Of a stretch of DNA of 64,000 bases, positions 29,584 through 39,581 are shown one piece after another; positions within the stretch are counted from its first letter, which is position 1, and every line of letters starts with the position of its first letter. The stretch is from Megaera sp965229545. GTDB lineage: Bacteria; Pseudomonadota; Alphaproteobacteria; Rickettsiales; Rickettsiaceae. The position numbers and the translations under genes were made by a program. The stretch spans positions 1,116,001 through 1,180,000 of the forward strand of contig OZ245887.1 of assembly GCA_965229545.1 (NCBI GenBank). Direction: 5' to 3'. The notes under the pieces are model-generated. The model worked only from the letters and a program-made list of their open reading frames with translations. It ran no database searches and was not told the DNA's origin.

Positions 29584-29606
29584 TTTATCTATTTTTGTCA
29601 ATTTGT

Positions 29607-30749
29607 ATGAATACTGAAGAATATCACAAAAAAACTATCCTGCAAGTTGTTCCTGCGCTTGTTTCTGGAGGAGTTGAAAGAGGAACATTGGAAATTGCTA
29701 AAAAAGTAGTTGATTCTGGTTATAAGTCAATTGTTATATCTGCTGGAGGTCCTCTGGTTAAAATCTTGGAAGCATCAGGATCAAAACATATAAAATTAAA
29801 TGTAGCTAGTAAGAACCCAATAACTATTTGGTTAAATTTCCAAAAAATTGCAAAAATAATAGAAGAAGAAAAAATAGATATTATACATGCTAGATCACGA
29901 GCACCGGCATGGAGTTGTTTTATGGCAGCAAAAGCAACTGGTATTAAATTAGTAACCACTTTTCACGGTGTTTATAATTTCCATACTAAAATTAAAAAGT
30001 TCTACAATAGTATAATGACGGAAGGTACTGTAGTTATTGCAGTATCTCAGTTTGTAAAAGAGCATGTTATAAAGAATTACAAGGTTGATCCCCAGAAAAT
30101 TGTATTAATACATAGAGGGGTTGATTATAGAGAGTTTACTAAAGATAAAATAAATGATGATATATTGTTAAAGTACCGAACTAAATATAATGTACCTGCT
30201 GAGACACCCGTAATCTTATTGCCTGCTAGAATGACTGAGTGGAAAGGCCAGCTTGTTTTAGTAGAAGCTTTAAGCAAAATTAAACACCTCAATTTTTACT
30301 GCATTATGACCGGTGATTTAGCTAAACATCCGTTGTATGTGCAACGAGTTGCAAGCCTTATCAGTAAAAATAAGATACAGCATAAAATCCAAATATTTGG
30401 CAGTGAGCCTAATATAGTAAATTTGTACGGAATTGCTGATTTAGTTATTTCTGCTTCAATTGAGCCAGAGGCTTTTGGTAGGACAATAATTGAGGCGCAA
30501 TCGATGGAAAAATTGGTAATGGCTACAAATATTGGCGGAGCTGCTGAAACGATTGAAAATGAGAAAACAGGGTTTCATGTTGTTCCGGGAAATAGCCAGC
30601 AGCTTGCTAATAAAATTGAGTATTGTTTATCAATATTAGGTACGGATAAAGCTAAAGAAATAGGAGTAGCCGCACGCAAATCAACGATAGAAAAATTTTC
30701 CCTTGAAATGATGCTAGAGAAAGTAATGTCAGTTTATAAAAATATATAA
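29607..30749 (+). CDS. Glycosyltransferase family 4
   Basis: The protein is about 380 residues with the GT-B fold. It has the N-terminal ALVSGGVERGTLEIAKKV motif and a C-terminal donor-binding domain ending with ASIEPEAFGRTIIEAQSMEKLVMAT (the EPEAFGRTIIEA type of GT4 motif). It is likely to build LPS core or a surface glycan, in keeping with msbA and lptFG. The ATG at 29607 is preferred to an upstream TTG that would overlap the divergent hydrolase gene. Confidence 0.85.
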   Translation: MNTEEYHKKTILQVVPALVSGGVERGTLEIAKKVVDSGYKSIVISAGGPLVKILEASGSKHIKLNVASKNPITIWLNFQKIAKIIEEEKIDIIHARSRAPAWSCFMAAKATGIKLVTTFHGVYNFHTKIKKFYNSIMTEGTVVIAVSQFVKEHVIKNYKVDPQKIVLIHRGVDYREFTKDKINDDILLKYRTKYNVPAETPVILLPARMTEWKGQLVLVEALSKIKHLNFYCIMTGDLAKHPLYVQRVASLISKNKIQHKIQIFGSEPNIVNLYGIADLVISASIEPEAFGRTIIEAQSMEKLVMATNIGGAAETIENEKTGFHVVPGNSQQLANKIEYCLSILGTDKAKEIGVAARKSTIEKFSLEMMLEKVMSVYKNI

Positions 30750-30822
30750 TCAATTAAAATAACGATTCTGTTATTTTTAATTACCATTAAAAAAATTCCT
30801 GATACAACATTAATCTTATAAG

Positions 30823-31427
30823 CTATTCAAAGGGTTTTCTACTTTCAAATGCTGCCCATAATGTTCCTTCATCCAAGTAATCAAGTTCTCCTCCTATTGG
30901 AATACCGCTTGCAAGTCTTGAGGTTTTAATTGGGTAGTTCTTAAAATATTCAGTAATAAAACAAGCCGTAGTTTGACCGTCAAGAGTTGAATTGGTCGCA
31001 ATAATTAACTCTTTAGTTTGATGGTTATTACATCTAGATAACAGATTAGGCAATTTTAAATCTGCCGGGCTACGGTGGTTAGCACTACTAGAAATGGTGC
31101 CTCCAAGAACGTGATATCTTCCTTTAAAATGACCTGTGCGCTCTATAGCCCATAATTCTGCCACTGTTTCAACGATAGCAATAATATTATCGTCCCTTTG
31201 TTGATCAAGGCAAATTCTGCACTGCGAGCTGTAATCTATATTATTGCAAAGGTACAGCAGTTAATTTTGGCCGCAGCATCTTGCAAGCCTTCAATAAGGC
31301 CTTTCAGCCTTAAATCTTTATCCTGTAATAAATGGAGAACTATCCTTCTAGCTGAGCGTGTTCCAAGTCCCGGAAGTTTGGAAAATAAGTAAATCAGCTG
31401 ATCTGGTCCTGATGTTTCTTTGGTCAT
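30823..31427 (-). pseudogene. recR: recR with a one-base deletion in the zinc-finger region
   Basis: RecR clamps RecO/RecF for RecA loading during gap repair. The N-terminal helix-hairpin-helix part (KLPGLGTRSARRIVLHLL) is in one frame, which stops at 31236. The zinc-finger and Toprim parts continue in the next frame to 30823. The join lies near 31249-31251, where restoring one base (probably A) gives the Cys4 motif CCTICN to CRIC. The two halves are otherwise well conserved. As written, the gene yields a 63-residue fragment only. It follows ybaB in the dnaX-ybaB-recR operon. Confidence 0.83.
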
Positions 31428-31470
31428 TACAATTTTAGCTATTAATCAATTGATGTAAGGTAATTTGTTG

Positions 31471-31791
31471 CTAAAATGGTAAATTCATGCTTGGAAATTC
31501 ACCAAAATTACCAAATGCGCCTGTCATGCTATTTTTTGATTCCTGATCAGCTTTGGCCTTTGCATCATTATATGCTGCAATTATTAAATCCTCTAAAATT
31601 TCTTTATCGTCTGGTTTTAAGAGAGAAGAATCAATAGAAATTTTATGCATCTCCCCATTGCCGCTCATTTTTACTGAAACAATACCCCCACCGGATTTGC
31701 CTTCAAATTCTTTTTTAGCAATTTCTTCCTGTAACTCTTTCATCTTTTTTTGCATTACTTGAGCTTGTTTCATCAATTGGTTAATATTCAT
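31471..31791 (-). CDS. ybaB: YbaB/EbfC nucleoid-associated protein
   Basis: The 106-residue protein has the YbaB pattern: NINQLMKQAQVMQKKMKELQ at the start, EGKSGGGIVSVKMSGNGEMH in the middle, and LEDLIIAAYNDAKAKAD. It forms a dimer that binds DNA. It lies between dnaX (35 bases upstream) and recR, the usual context. Confidence 0.95.
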   Translation of the reverse strand: MNINQLMKQAQVMQKKMKELQEEIAKKEFEGKSGGGIVSVKMSGNGEMHKISIDSSLLKPDDKEILEDLIIAAYNDAKAKADQESKNSMTGAFGNFGEFPSMNLPF

Positions 31792-31826
31792 TTTTAGATA
31801 CCTTTGGTTTTTATAAATTAGACAAA

Positions 31827-33380
31827 TTATGACTTAAGAAGTATATCGGAAACATCAGCATTAGGAAAATTATTTTTTATAACCGTAAAATCCTCGCTTT
31901 CTTTTACCTTTTTAAGTAATTCTTGTTTTAAGTTATTTATCTTATCCTGTTTGGATATGACAACATTCCACTCGGTTCCAGACCATTTGCGCAACATTGA
32001 TTTAAGATTTTTTTCCTGGGCAATTTTGGTATTAGCGGCTATTTCTATTAATGGTTCGGTAAAATTTTTGATTTCTACTTCATTGAGCAATACATAGTAT
32101 AATTCCATTTCATTTTGGGCATGACAAAATTTCAAAAAGTCAAAAATATTCCTACTTGTCTCTGTTGCCGTATTTGGGGCAGTAACTGTCTGTTCCAAAT
32201 TAGGTTCTGCCATTTGGTTTGATGTATCTAGAAGTTGCTCAATATCAGGAATATTGCATGAGTAAATTGCTTTTATAATAAGCATTTCTGCAGTTATTAA
32301 TTCATTATGTGAAGATTTTATTTGATTAGTACCATTGCTAAATATTTGCCATAATATGCTAAGCTTGGGCAAACTTATCTCAACTAGAATATCAGCAATT
32401 TCTTTGGCATAATTCTTATATAGGGGGTCGTGGAAGCCGAGGATTATTTTTTCTTTAGTTAAAGCAGCAATAAAATCTGCAATTTGCTCGATAAAATACT
32501 CTAAGTTACTAGAGTTCATATATATTTCTTCAAGTAAGTTCAATGCTTCTTTAGTATTACCCCCAATAATTAACCTTACCAATTTTGGAATTGTACTGAT
32601 CTGTACAAGCCCAAGCATCTGATTGACGGATTTAGCAGTTATTACATCATTCTGATTCATGTGGTGAATGTAACTCGAGGCTTGATCAAGTATTCCGGTT
32701 GCATCTCTTGCAGAACCTTCGGATTTTAAGGCAATTATTTTTAGTGCTTCTTCTTCAAATTTTAAATTTTCATTTTGAGCGATATTTTTAAGTAGTGCTA
32801 AAACTTCCTCAATTGATAATCTTCTTAAATCATATCTCTGGCATCTGGATAAAACTGTTAGCGGTATTTTTTGCACCTCAGTTGTAGCGAAGATGAATAT
32901 TACATGGGGAGGGGGTTCCTCTATTAACTTAAGCAAAGCATTAAACGCATTTTTAGAAAGCATATGAACTTCATCAATTACAAAAATTTTATATTCGCCA
33001 AGTAACGGGCGATATTCACTACTTTCTATTATTTCTCTAACGTCATCTACACCTGTTCTACTAGCTGCGTCTATTTCAATAATGTCAGGATGAGTATTTT
33101 TATTAAAACTTTCGCAGTTTTTACATAATTCGCAGGGAAGTGCATTATTTAAATGATCATTTAATAAAGAAGTACAATTGACGGTTTTAGCTACTATTCT
33201 GGCTGAAGATGTTTTACCTACTCCTCTAATACCGGTAAGTAATATTGCTCCTGTAAGCTTTTTGTTATTTATGCAATAGCTCAGAGTTTTGGTAAGTACT
33301 TCTTGACCTAAGAGTTCTTTGAAATTTTTTGGTCTGTATTTTCTGGCAAAAGGGACGTACCGTGCCGAATTCTTAGTCAT
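31827..33380 (-). CDS. dnaX: DNA polymerase III subunit gamma/tau
   Basis: This 517-residue clamp-loader ATPase has Walker A (TGIRGVGKTSSARIVA), a zinc module (CELCKNCESF), the DEVH-type Walker B (IFVIDEVHML) and sensor 1 (FIFATTEVQKIP). The C-terminal region is short compared with long tau proteins. It is the first gene of the dnaX-ybaB-recR operon. Confidence 0.96.
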   Translation of the reverse strand: MTKNSARYVPFARKYRPKNFKELLGQEVLTKTLSYCINNKKLTGAILLTGIRGVGKTSSARIVAKTVNCTSLLNDHLNNALPCELCKNCESFNKNTHPDIIEIDAASRTGVDDVREIIESSEYRPLLGEYKIFVIDEVHMLSKNAFNALLKLIEEPPPHVIFIFATTEVQKIPLTVLSRCQRYDLRRLSIEEVLALLKNIAQNENLKFEEEALKIIALKSEGSARDATGILDQASSYIHHMNQNDVITAKSVNQMLGLVQISTIPKLVRLIIGGNTKEALNLLEEIYMNSSNLEYFIEQIADFIAALTKEKIILGFHDPLYKNYAKEIADILVEISLPKLSILWQIFSNGTNQIKSSHNELITAEMLIIKAIYSCNIPDIEQLLDTSNQMAEPNLEQTVTAPNTATETSRNIFDFLKFCHAQNEMELYYVLLNEVEIKNFTEPLIEIAANTKIAQEKNLKSMLRKWSGTEWNVVISKQDKINNLKQELLKKVKESEDFTVIKNNFPNADVSDILLKS

Positions 33381-33684
33381 GGATTTTTAAGTGATTTGCA
33401 GTTAAAGCTAGCACTGACCCACTTAAGGTTTGCTCTGGCTGCTTTCTTTCGAACCTGACCAACTAAACAAATTAAGTGCCCAACACTAGCCAGATTCCAA
33501 GATAATATTTTTAAAGACTATGTGCAAGTATTAAGTGCATCATCCTATAGAAAAGTTATTAATCTGGCACCGGTTTGTTAACTAATATTTATATAGTTTA
33601 AGGCTTTTTAGTTCAAAGGGCTTGATTATTTATTACAAATCTTATAAAAATCCAGGGGTTGAATAAATAAATTCTCAAAATAAT
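33381..33684. other. 304-base divergent gap between dnaX and yidC
   Basis: There is no reading frame of note. The stretch must hold the promoters for the leftward dnaX operon and the rightward yidC operon; I could not fix -10/-35 boxes with confidence. Confidence 0.45.
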
Positions 33685-35382
33685 ATGAATTATAGTTTTC
33701 TAAATTTGGTAACTGCTATAGTGGTGTCGGTACTAATAATATTTGGTTGGCAGCATTTTTATGAGAAACCGAAATTACAGAGGCTTGCCGAAGAACAAAA
33801 ACATTATAATAAAACTTTAGAAAGTGTAAAAAAAGAAACGCAGTTGGCTAAAGGTGATAAAGTAATTAATCGGCATGAAGCATTAAATTTAACAAAAAGA
33901 GTTTACATAAAATCCAACGCACTTTCTGGGTCTATATCACTACAGGGTTTGCGTTTTGATGATTTAACGCTTTTAAGATACCATACAAGTTTAGATGAAA
34001 ACAGCCATCCGGTAGTGCTTTTTTCTCCTTCGGTAGCACAAGATGCTTATTTTGCCGAGATAGGGTGGCTTGGAAATAATAAAAATACAAAGTTTCCAGA
34101 TTCTTCAACCATTTGGGAAGCAGATGGTGATTCTATTTCACTGGGCAAACCTATCACATTTGTCTGGACTAATCCCGAAAAAATAAAATTTGTTGTTAAG
34201 GTAGAACTTGATGATAATTATATGTTTACTATTAAGCAGACAACAATTAATAATTCCCCTCACCCTCTGCAGACTCAATATTATGCTTTGATAAATCGTA
34301 CTTATAGCCACGAATCAGAAAGGATGGTGAATATTCTTCACCAAGGGATGATAGGAGCGGTTAATGGTGAGCTTAAAGAATATAATTATGATGATATAAA
34401 AGATAAGAAAAAGCAAAGTTTTACAAAAAATAAAGTAGACTGGTTAGGTATTACAGATAAATATTGGCTTGCTGCCTTTATTCCTGATTCTTCTTATGAT
34501 TACTTATCTAATTTTATTTATGGAATTAAATCAGGGATGGATAAATACCAAGCTGATTTAATTTCAACAGCTCAAATTATTGAATCTGGAGGAAGCTTTG
34601 AGCTAACACATAAGCTATTTGCTGGGGCTAAAAAAGTTGACTTGTTAGATAAATACGAGAATCAATATAATATCAAATTATTTGATAGAGCGATTGATTT
34701 TGGCTGGTTCTATATCCTTACTAAACCTATCTTTAATGCCATGAATTTTTTCTACCTATATGTAGGTAATTTCGGTATTAGTATAATGATAGTTACAATT
34801 ATTATTAAATTAGCAATGTTTACTTTAGCTAATAAATCTTATCGATCAATGAAAAAGATGAAGAATCTCCAGCCACAAATGGAGCGTTTAAAAGAACTAT
34901 ATGCAGATGATAAGACCCGTCTTAATCAGGAAATTATGAACCTCTATAAGAAAGAAAAGGTCAATCCTGTTAGCGGTTGTTTACCATTACTGATTCAAAT
35001 ACCTGTTTTCTTTTCTATTTATAAAGTGCTATATGTAACTATTGAAATGCGTCATGCGCCGTTTTTTGGTTGGATTCACGATTTATCCGCACCCGACCCG
35101 ACAACTGTATTCAATTTATTTGGGTTGCTACCATTTACGCCTCCGGCTTTTTTGATGATAGGGGCCTGGCCTATAATTATGGCAGGAACCATGTATTTGC
35201 AACAAAAAATGAGCCCACAACCAGCGGACCCAGTCCAAGCTATGGTTATGAAGTTTATGCCTCTTATGTTCCTATTTATGTTTAGTAGTTTTCCAGCAGG
35301 TCTTTTGATCTATTGGTCCTGGAATAATATTCTCTCAATAGTTCAACAATTTTATATAAACAAGCTGGATAAGAATGGTTAA
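33685..35382 (+). CDS. yidC: Membrane protein insertase YidC
   Basis: The 565-residue insertase has an N-terminal helix, a large periplasmic beta-sandwich domain (about 60-340) and the conserved C-terminal core: FGISIMIVTIIIKLAMF, NLYKKEKVNPVSGCLPLLIQIPVFFSIYKVL and SSFPAGLLIYWSWNNILS. It inserts membrane proteins with or without SecYEG. Its 3' end overlaps engB by eight bases. Confidence 0.97.
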   Translation: MNYSFLNLVTAIVVSVLIIFGWQHFYEKPKLQRLAEEQKHYNKTLESVKKETQLAKGDKVINRHEALNLTKRVYIKSNALSGSISLQGLRFDDLTLLRYHTSLDENSHPVVLFSPSVAQDAYFAEIGWLGNNKNTKFPDSSTIWEADGDSISLGKPITFVWTNPEKIKFVVKVELDDNYMFTIKQTTINNSPHPLQTQYYALINRTYSHESERMVNILHQGMIGAVNGELKEYNYDDIKDKKKQSFTKNKVDWLGITDKYWLAAFIPDSSYDYLSNFIYGIKSGMDKYQADLISTAQIIESGGSFELTHKLFAGAKKVDLLDKYENQYNIKLFDRAIDFGWFYILTKPIFNAMNFFYLYVGNFGISIMIVTIIIKLAMFTLANKSYRSMKKMKNLQPQMERLKELYADDKTRLNQEIMNLYKKEKVNPVSGCLPLLIQIPVFFSIYKVLYVTIEMRHAPFFGWIHDLSAPDPTTVFNLFGLLPFTPPAFLMIGAWPIIMAGTMYLQQKMSPQPADPVQAMVMKFMPLMFLFMFSSFPAGLLIYWSWNNILSIVQQFYINKLDKNG

Positions 35383-35983
35383 TGAACTGGGAACAAAGAT
35401 ATTTAGGCAAGAGATGAGATTTATTGCTGGAGCTACAAAACCAAACCAATTGCCGAGAATATCTTTACCTCAGGTTGCTTTTGTTGGGAAATCAAATGTC
35501 GGCAAATCTAGTTTGATTAACACTATCTGCCGGAGAAAAAATTTGGCCCGGGTTTCTCACACACCGGGAAGAACTAGGCAGATAAATTTTTTCCTAATCG
35601 CAGAAAAATTAGTTATAGTGGATCTTCCGGGTTATGGTTTTGCTAAAGTTCCAGCAAAAGAAAAACAAAATTGGGAAAAACTGATCCTTTATTATTTGCA
35701 AAATAGTCCTAACCTTAAACTAGTTAATATGCTTATTGATGCCAGAAGAGGTATTAAAGAAAATGATCTTAAAGTAATCCAGTTATTGCATTCATATGAT
35801 AAACAAATACAATTAGTATTTACAAAAGCAGATAAGGTGAAATTAAAAGAAGGCTTTGAAGAAGAAGTCAAAAATTATCTTGCAAGTTTAGGATACTTAT
35901 TATGTAATATTGTCTTGTCCAGTAGCAAGAATGGTGTGGGTGCAAAAGAACTTCAACTTAGCTTGGCGCAATACGTCAAATAA
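35375..35983 (+). CDS. engB: Ribosome-biogenesis GTPase EngB (YsxC/YihA)
   Basis: The 202-residue GTPase has G1 GKSNVGKSSLIN, G2 HTPGRTRQINFF, G3 DLPGYGFAKVP and G4 FTKADK. It is needed for large-subunit assembly. It overlaps yidC and is followed at once by the argB-like remnant. Confidence 0.95.
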   Translation: MVNELGTKIFRQEMRFIAGATKPNQLPRISLPQVAFVGKSNVGKSSLINTICRRKNLARVSHTPGRTRQINFFLIAEKLVIVDLPGYGFAKVPAKEKQNWEKLILYYLQNSPNLKLVNMLIDARRGIKENDLKVIQLLHSYDKQIQLVFTKADKVKLKEGFEEEVKNYLASLGYLLCNIVLSSSKNGVGAKELQLSLAQYVK

Positions 35984-36819
35984 TCAGAAAAATGTTCCTG
36001 TTCAGGATCTTAGAGCAGGTAAAGCTCAACTGATAAAAAAAATTGTTGAACGTAGTAATTCGATAAAGCATACGAGTGTAGTAATACGCTTGTCATCACT
36101 AATTATTGAAAATAAAACATTACTTTCTAAGTTTGCGGAGAATCTAGAAATTTTAGCAGATAACGGCTTAAATTTAATTATTGTTCATGAATACGGTAAT
36201 TTATTAACCAAACAGCTTAAACTCCTTGGTATAGATGAAAAAAAATACAGCCCGCATTTTGGAGACGACCAATTATCTGGGTTATTTGAAATGGTTATTT
36301 CCGGTCATATCAATAAACGTATAGTATAAAAGCTATCTTCTCTTGGGGTTTTAGCAGTTGGTTTGTCCGGTAAAGACGGAAATCTGTTAGTGGCTAAAAA
36401 ATCTAATCATATTGCAATTACCGGTAGTTGGCTTTATGCTGCTGAACCTTTATTAGTTAATCCCGAGGTTTTATTAGCAATCGAAGACACTAAAATTGTT
36501 CCAATAATTTCACCGGTAACTTGTACTGAAAAAGGTAAGACAGCAATTTTAGATACGGAGATTACTTCAGCAATGGTTGCAGCTTCGTAAATGCTAGTAA
36601 ATTGATTATATAACGTGCGAAGACGATTTTCTAGTAAACAAAGTCGGGGTTCTTTCATCAGTTGCTGAATTAAATTATTTATTAAACAGCACTATTGAAG
36701 TAACTGTAACTGATCCTTTAGTGAAAGCGTCAAAGTACGCTCTTTTAAATTCTGATATTACCGTTCAATTTGTTGATGCAAGGAAAAATAATGCATTACT
36801 ATTTGCTATTTTTGATTAG
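35984..36819 (+). pseudogene. Acetylglutamate-kinase-like (argB-type) gene remnant
   Basis: Read in pieces, the stretch encodes an amino-acid-kinase protein. It has VVIRLSSLIIENKTLLSKFAENL, then LIIVHEYGNLLTKQLKLLGI and MVISGHINKRIV up to TAA at 36327-36329. The same frame continues (LGVLAVGLSGKDGNLLVAKK) to a stop at about 36588-36590. The last part (EDDFLVNKVGVLSSVAELN to ARKNNALLFAIFD) is in another frame. Two one-base T deletions between 36580 and 36620 would restore it. Rickettsia genomes have an argB-like gene after engB, as I recall. The rest of arginine synthesis is normally missing there, so its role was unclear before decay. Confidence 0.75.
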
Positions 36820-36830
36820 TTGGATTTTTG

Positions 36831-37688
36831 CTAAATATAGGTTATCAATGCTCCTGATAAAATGATAATTGTACCCAATATTTGCATAACGCTTACTGTT
36901 TCGCCGAGAAGTACAATACCAGATAGCAAAACGAATACCGGTTCTAGAACCGATACTATAGTAGCTTTTTCAGAACTTATATATTTTAACCCTTTTAATA
37001 ATAACAATATTGGTAAGGCCGTACAAATAATTGCCATAAAAGTTATATTTAACCAGTTATTTCTATCTGGAATAACAAAATTACCTTCAAAACATGCGAC
37101 AATCAAGCATGCAATACTACAGCCAATTAATACCATTAAAGTAGAAATTAGAGGAGAAACATTGCTTTTTTTGCTTGCTACTACGTAGCATGCATAGCAA
37201 ATTGCAGATAAAATTCCAAATCCTATTCCTAAAAAATCAAGTTTTAATTCATGTAAGTCTGCTAATAGGAGTATACCAACTATTATCATAAAAAAAGCTA
37301 AATAGTATGTTTTACTTATATTTTCATTATATAATATCCAGTTAAATAACATGACAATTGCTGGATAAATAAAGAATACAACCATAATAAGACCAGTGCC
37401 GATATAATTACTGCCGATAAAATAGGTTATTGAAGAAGTGCCATAAAAAGCTATACCATAAAATATTATTTTAAGGTTTTCTGTTAACGGCTGAAAAATA
37501 TTTTTCCCTTTGAACATTAATATAATAAATGTGAAAAAAGCCGCTACCAAGAATCTCCAAAATAGCATATTTGCAATAGATAAATTAGACTTCAAAAGTT
37601 GAACGCCGAAATACCCTAAAAATCCATAACATAAACCCGAGCTAATAGCATATAATGATCCTACCTGCTCTTTGGATAAAAGCTTCAT
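36831..37688 (-). CDS. EamA/DMT-family transporter
   Basis: The 285-residue protein has ten predicted helices and two EamA repeats (about 10-140 and 150-285). The late motif SSEKATIVSVLEPVFVLLSGIVLLGE is typical of the drug/metabolite transporter superfamily. Rickettsiae use such proteins to take up host metabolites (for example S-adenosylmethionine). The sequence just upstream, including its start codon, is repeated in diverged form at 39582, which points to a lost neighbouring paralogue. Confidence 0.85.
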   Translation of the reverse strand: MKLLSKEQVGSLYAISSGLCYGFLGYFGVQLLKSNLSIANMLFWRFLVAAFFTFIILMFKGKNIFQPLTENLKIIFYGIAFYGTSSITYFIGSNYIGTGLIMVVFFIYPAIVMLFNWILYNENISKTYYLAFFMIIVGILLLADLHELKLDFLGIGFGILSAICYACYVVASKKSNVSPLISTLMVLIGCSIACLIVACFEGNFVIPDRNNWLNITFMAIICTALPILLLLKGLKYISSEKATIVSVLEPVFVLLSGIVLLGETVSVMQILGTIIILSGALITYI

Positions 37689-37789
37689 AAACTGACTATC
37701 CTTGTATTCTTAAATTAAATGTTTAGTTACTGTAACTAGTAAAAAGGTGTCTATCTTACTGGGCCTATAAACAATTGTCAAATTCCCAG
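37682..37789 (+). repeat. Diverged direct repeat, left copy (DMT gene start and upstream region)
   Basis: This stretch (CTTCATAAACTGACTATC onward) aligns with 39582-39694 (CTTCATAAACTTACTATC onward) over about 110 bases, with scattered substitutions and small gaps. It includes the CAT that is the DMT start codon on the minus strand and then the upstream region. Confidence 0.75.
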
Positions 37790-37839
37790 CTAATATAAGA
37801 TTAGGTAAATAATTTTACCTTTATTATACCTCCTTTATT

Positions 37840-38422
37840 TTATTTGCTATTATATAGCACACTGATACAACCCCTAACACATAACAGTAATACACATATG
37901 GATACTACAGTCAGTGGAGAGACTTGTGCTATAGCGCTTGCAAGTAATATTTGTGCGCCATATGGTATCAGACCCTGAAAGACGCAGGACAAAATATCTA
38001 GCCAAGCAGCACTGTAGTGCGGTGGTATTTTATGCTTTTTTGCCAGTTCCCTTGCAATTTCACCAGTAAAAATGATAGCAATCGTATTATTAGCAAGTAA
38101 TATATCAAATATACTAACAACTTTTGCTATTAAGAGTTGTATCAATTTAGGGCCCGCATTTTTTCGATCAATCCACACTGATAATCTATTTGCCACTTCT
38201 TGCGTAAATTCTTTACCTGTAAGCCAAGATATCCCTCCCACCATTAGCGATAAAAGCATTATTTCGTTCATGCTAGTAAATCCTTTGTTTAAGGATTGAC
38301 TGAATATTAAAATATCAAAATTATCGTTTATTGAAATTCCAATAACACCGGCAAAAGCTATACTTAGCGACAACGAAACAAATACATTAATTCCGTTAAT
38401 AGCAAGAACAATAAGCAATATA
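37840..38422 (-). pseudogene. nhaC: NhaC-family Na+/H+ antiporter, 3' fragment truncated by IS630
   Basis: The remaining roughly 193 residues are the C-terminal half of an NhaC-type antiporter. They include GGISWLTGKEFTQEVANRL, ILLANNTIAIIFTGEIARELA and CVFQGLIPYGAQILLASAIA, with about five helices. The N-terminal half is cut off exactly at the IS630 end at 38423. The sequence beyond the IS (39555 onward) is not the missing part but the start region of a DMT-like gene, so a deletion or rearrangement accompanied the insertion. Confidence 0.85.
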
Positions 38423-39554
38423 TTACTCCGGCCTTTAAATATTGAACTAACATTAGAGAAATGATATAATGATATTGTATCAAGAGTAATAACAAAATGT
38501 CTAATAAAAAATTATCACCAAGCGATCTCAAGATATTAAGAAAGAAAGCAGTGGAAGCAATAGTTATACATGGAATAAGCAAGAAACAAGCATCTATTAC
38601 CTTTGGGTTTTCTAGGAGTTCTATATGGAAATATCTTAAAGAGTACAAAATTTATAAGGAAGAAAGCTTTCGCTATAAGAAGCGAGGAGTAAAGGTAGGA
38701 ACAGGATCTAAAATCAGTAAAAATCAAGAAGAGGAATTAAAATCTAAAATTTTATCACATACACCTGATGAATTGGGAATGGATTATACGTTATGGAATA
38801 GTAAAGTGGTACAAGAATATATAGAATCCAATTACCTTTATCAGTATAACAGGCGTTCTATAAGAAAAATTATGAATAGATTGGGTTTTACGTCTCAAAA
38901 ACCAATTAAATCAGCCTATCAACGTAATCCAGAGAAGATAAAAGAATGGTTAACAGTCACATATCCAGAAATCAAGTCTCGTGCAATGAAAGAAAGTGCT
39001 AGAATTTATTGGGGAGATGAAATGGGGATACAATCAACAGATAATCGAGGTAAAACATATGGTCTTAAAGGCAAGACCCCAGCAATCAAGAGAAGTGGTT
39101 CAAGATTTAAATGTAATATGCTAGCTGCTATTAGTCCGCAAGGGTTTATGAACTGGATGGTATTTGAAGATAATTTTACCAGCAAAAAGTGCATTGAATT
39201 TTTAGGTAGACTGATCAGACAAATTAAGCAGAAAATATTTTTGATATTAGATAATCATAGAGTGCATCACAGTAAAAAGGTAAAAGCTTATGTAGAAAGA
39301 CATAAGGACAAGCTAGAATTGTTTTATTTACCATCATATTGTCCTGATATGAATCCACAAGAACTTGTAAACCAAGATGTCAAAGCTAACTCCAATAATT
39401 TTCGAGTACTAAAATCAGTAAAAGATTTAACAATTAATGTACGGTCCTATTTAACACAAATTCAGTTTAATGGTATAAAAATTCAAAATTATTTTAAAAA
39501 GAAAGAAATAGCTTATGCTACTATATAATGTTCAATATTTAAAGGCCAGAGTAA
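38423..39554 (+). mobile_element. IS630-family insertion sequence, complete copy 2 (1132 bp)
   Basis: It has the same ends as copy 1 (TTACTCCGGCC start, GGCCAGAGTAA end) and a TA dinucleotide on each side (38421-38422, 39555-39556). It lies between the nhaC fragment and the start region of a lost DMT-type gene, so its flanks do not belong to one gene. Confidence 0.93.
38497..39528 (+). CDS. IS630 transposase (copy 2)
   Basis: This is a 343-residue DDE transposase that matches copy 1 at all but one visible position (Thr for Ile in SHTPDELG). The helix-turn-helix and the GDEMGIQ, LILDNHRVHH and PDMNPQE motifs are intact. The close identity of the two copies means recent transposition. Confidence 0.93.
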   Translation: MSNKKLSPSDLKILRKKAVEAIVIHGISKKQASITFGFSRSSIWKYLKEYKIYKEESFRYKKRGVKVGTGSKISKNQEEELKSKILSHTPDELGMDYTLWNSKVVQEYIESNYLYQYNRRSIRKIMNRLGFTSQKPIKSAYQRNPEKIKEWLTVTYPEIKSRAMKESARIYWGDEMGIQSTDNRGKTYGLKGKTPAIKRSGSRFKCNMLAAISPQGFMNWMVFEDNFTSKKCIEFLGRLIRQIKQKIFLILDNHRVHHSKKVKAYVERHKDKLELFYLPSYCPDMNPQELVNQDVKANSNNFRVLKSVKDLTINVRSYLTQIQFNGIKIQNYFKKKEIAYATI

Positions 39555-39581
39555 TAATACAAATATTCTTTGAATACGAAC

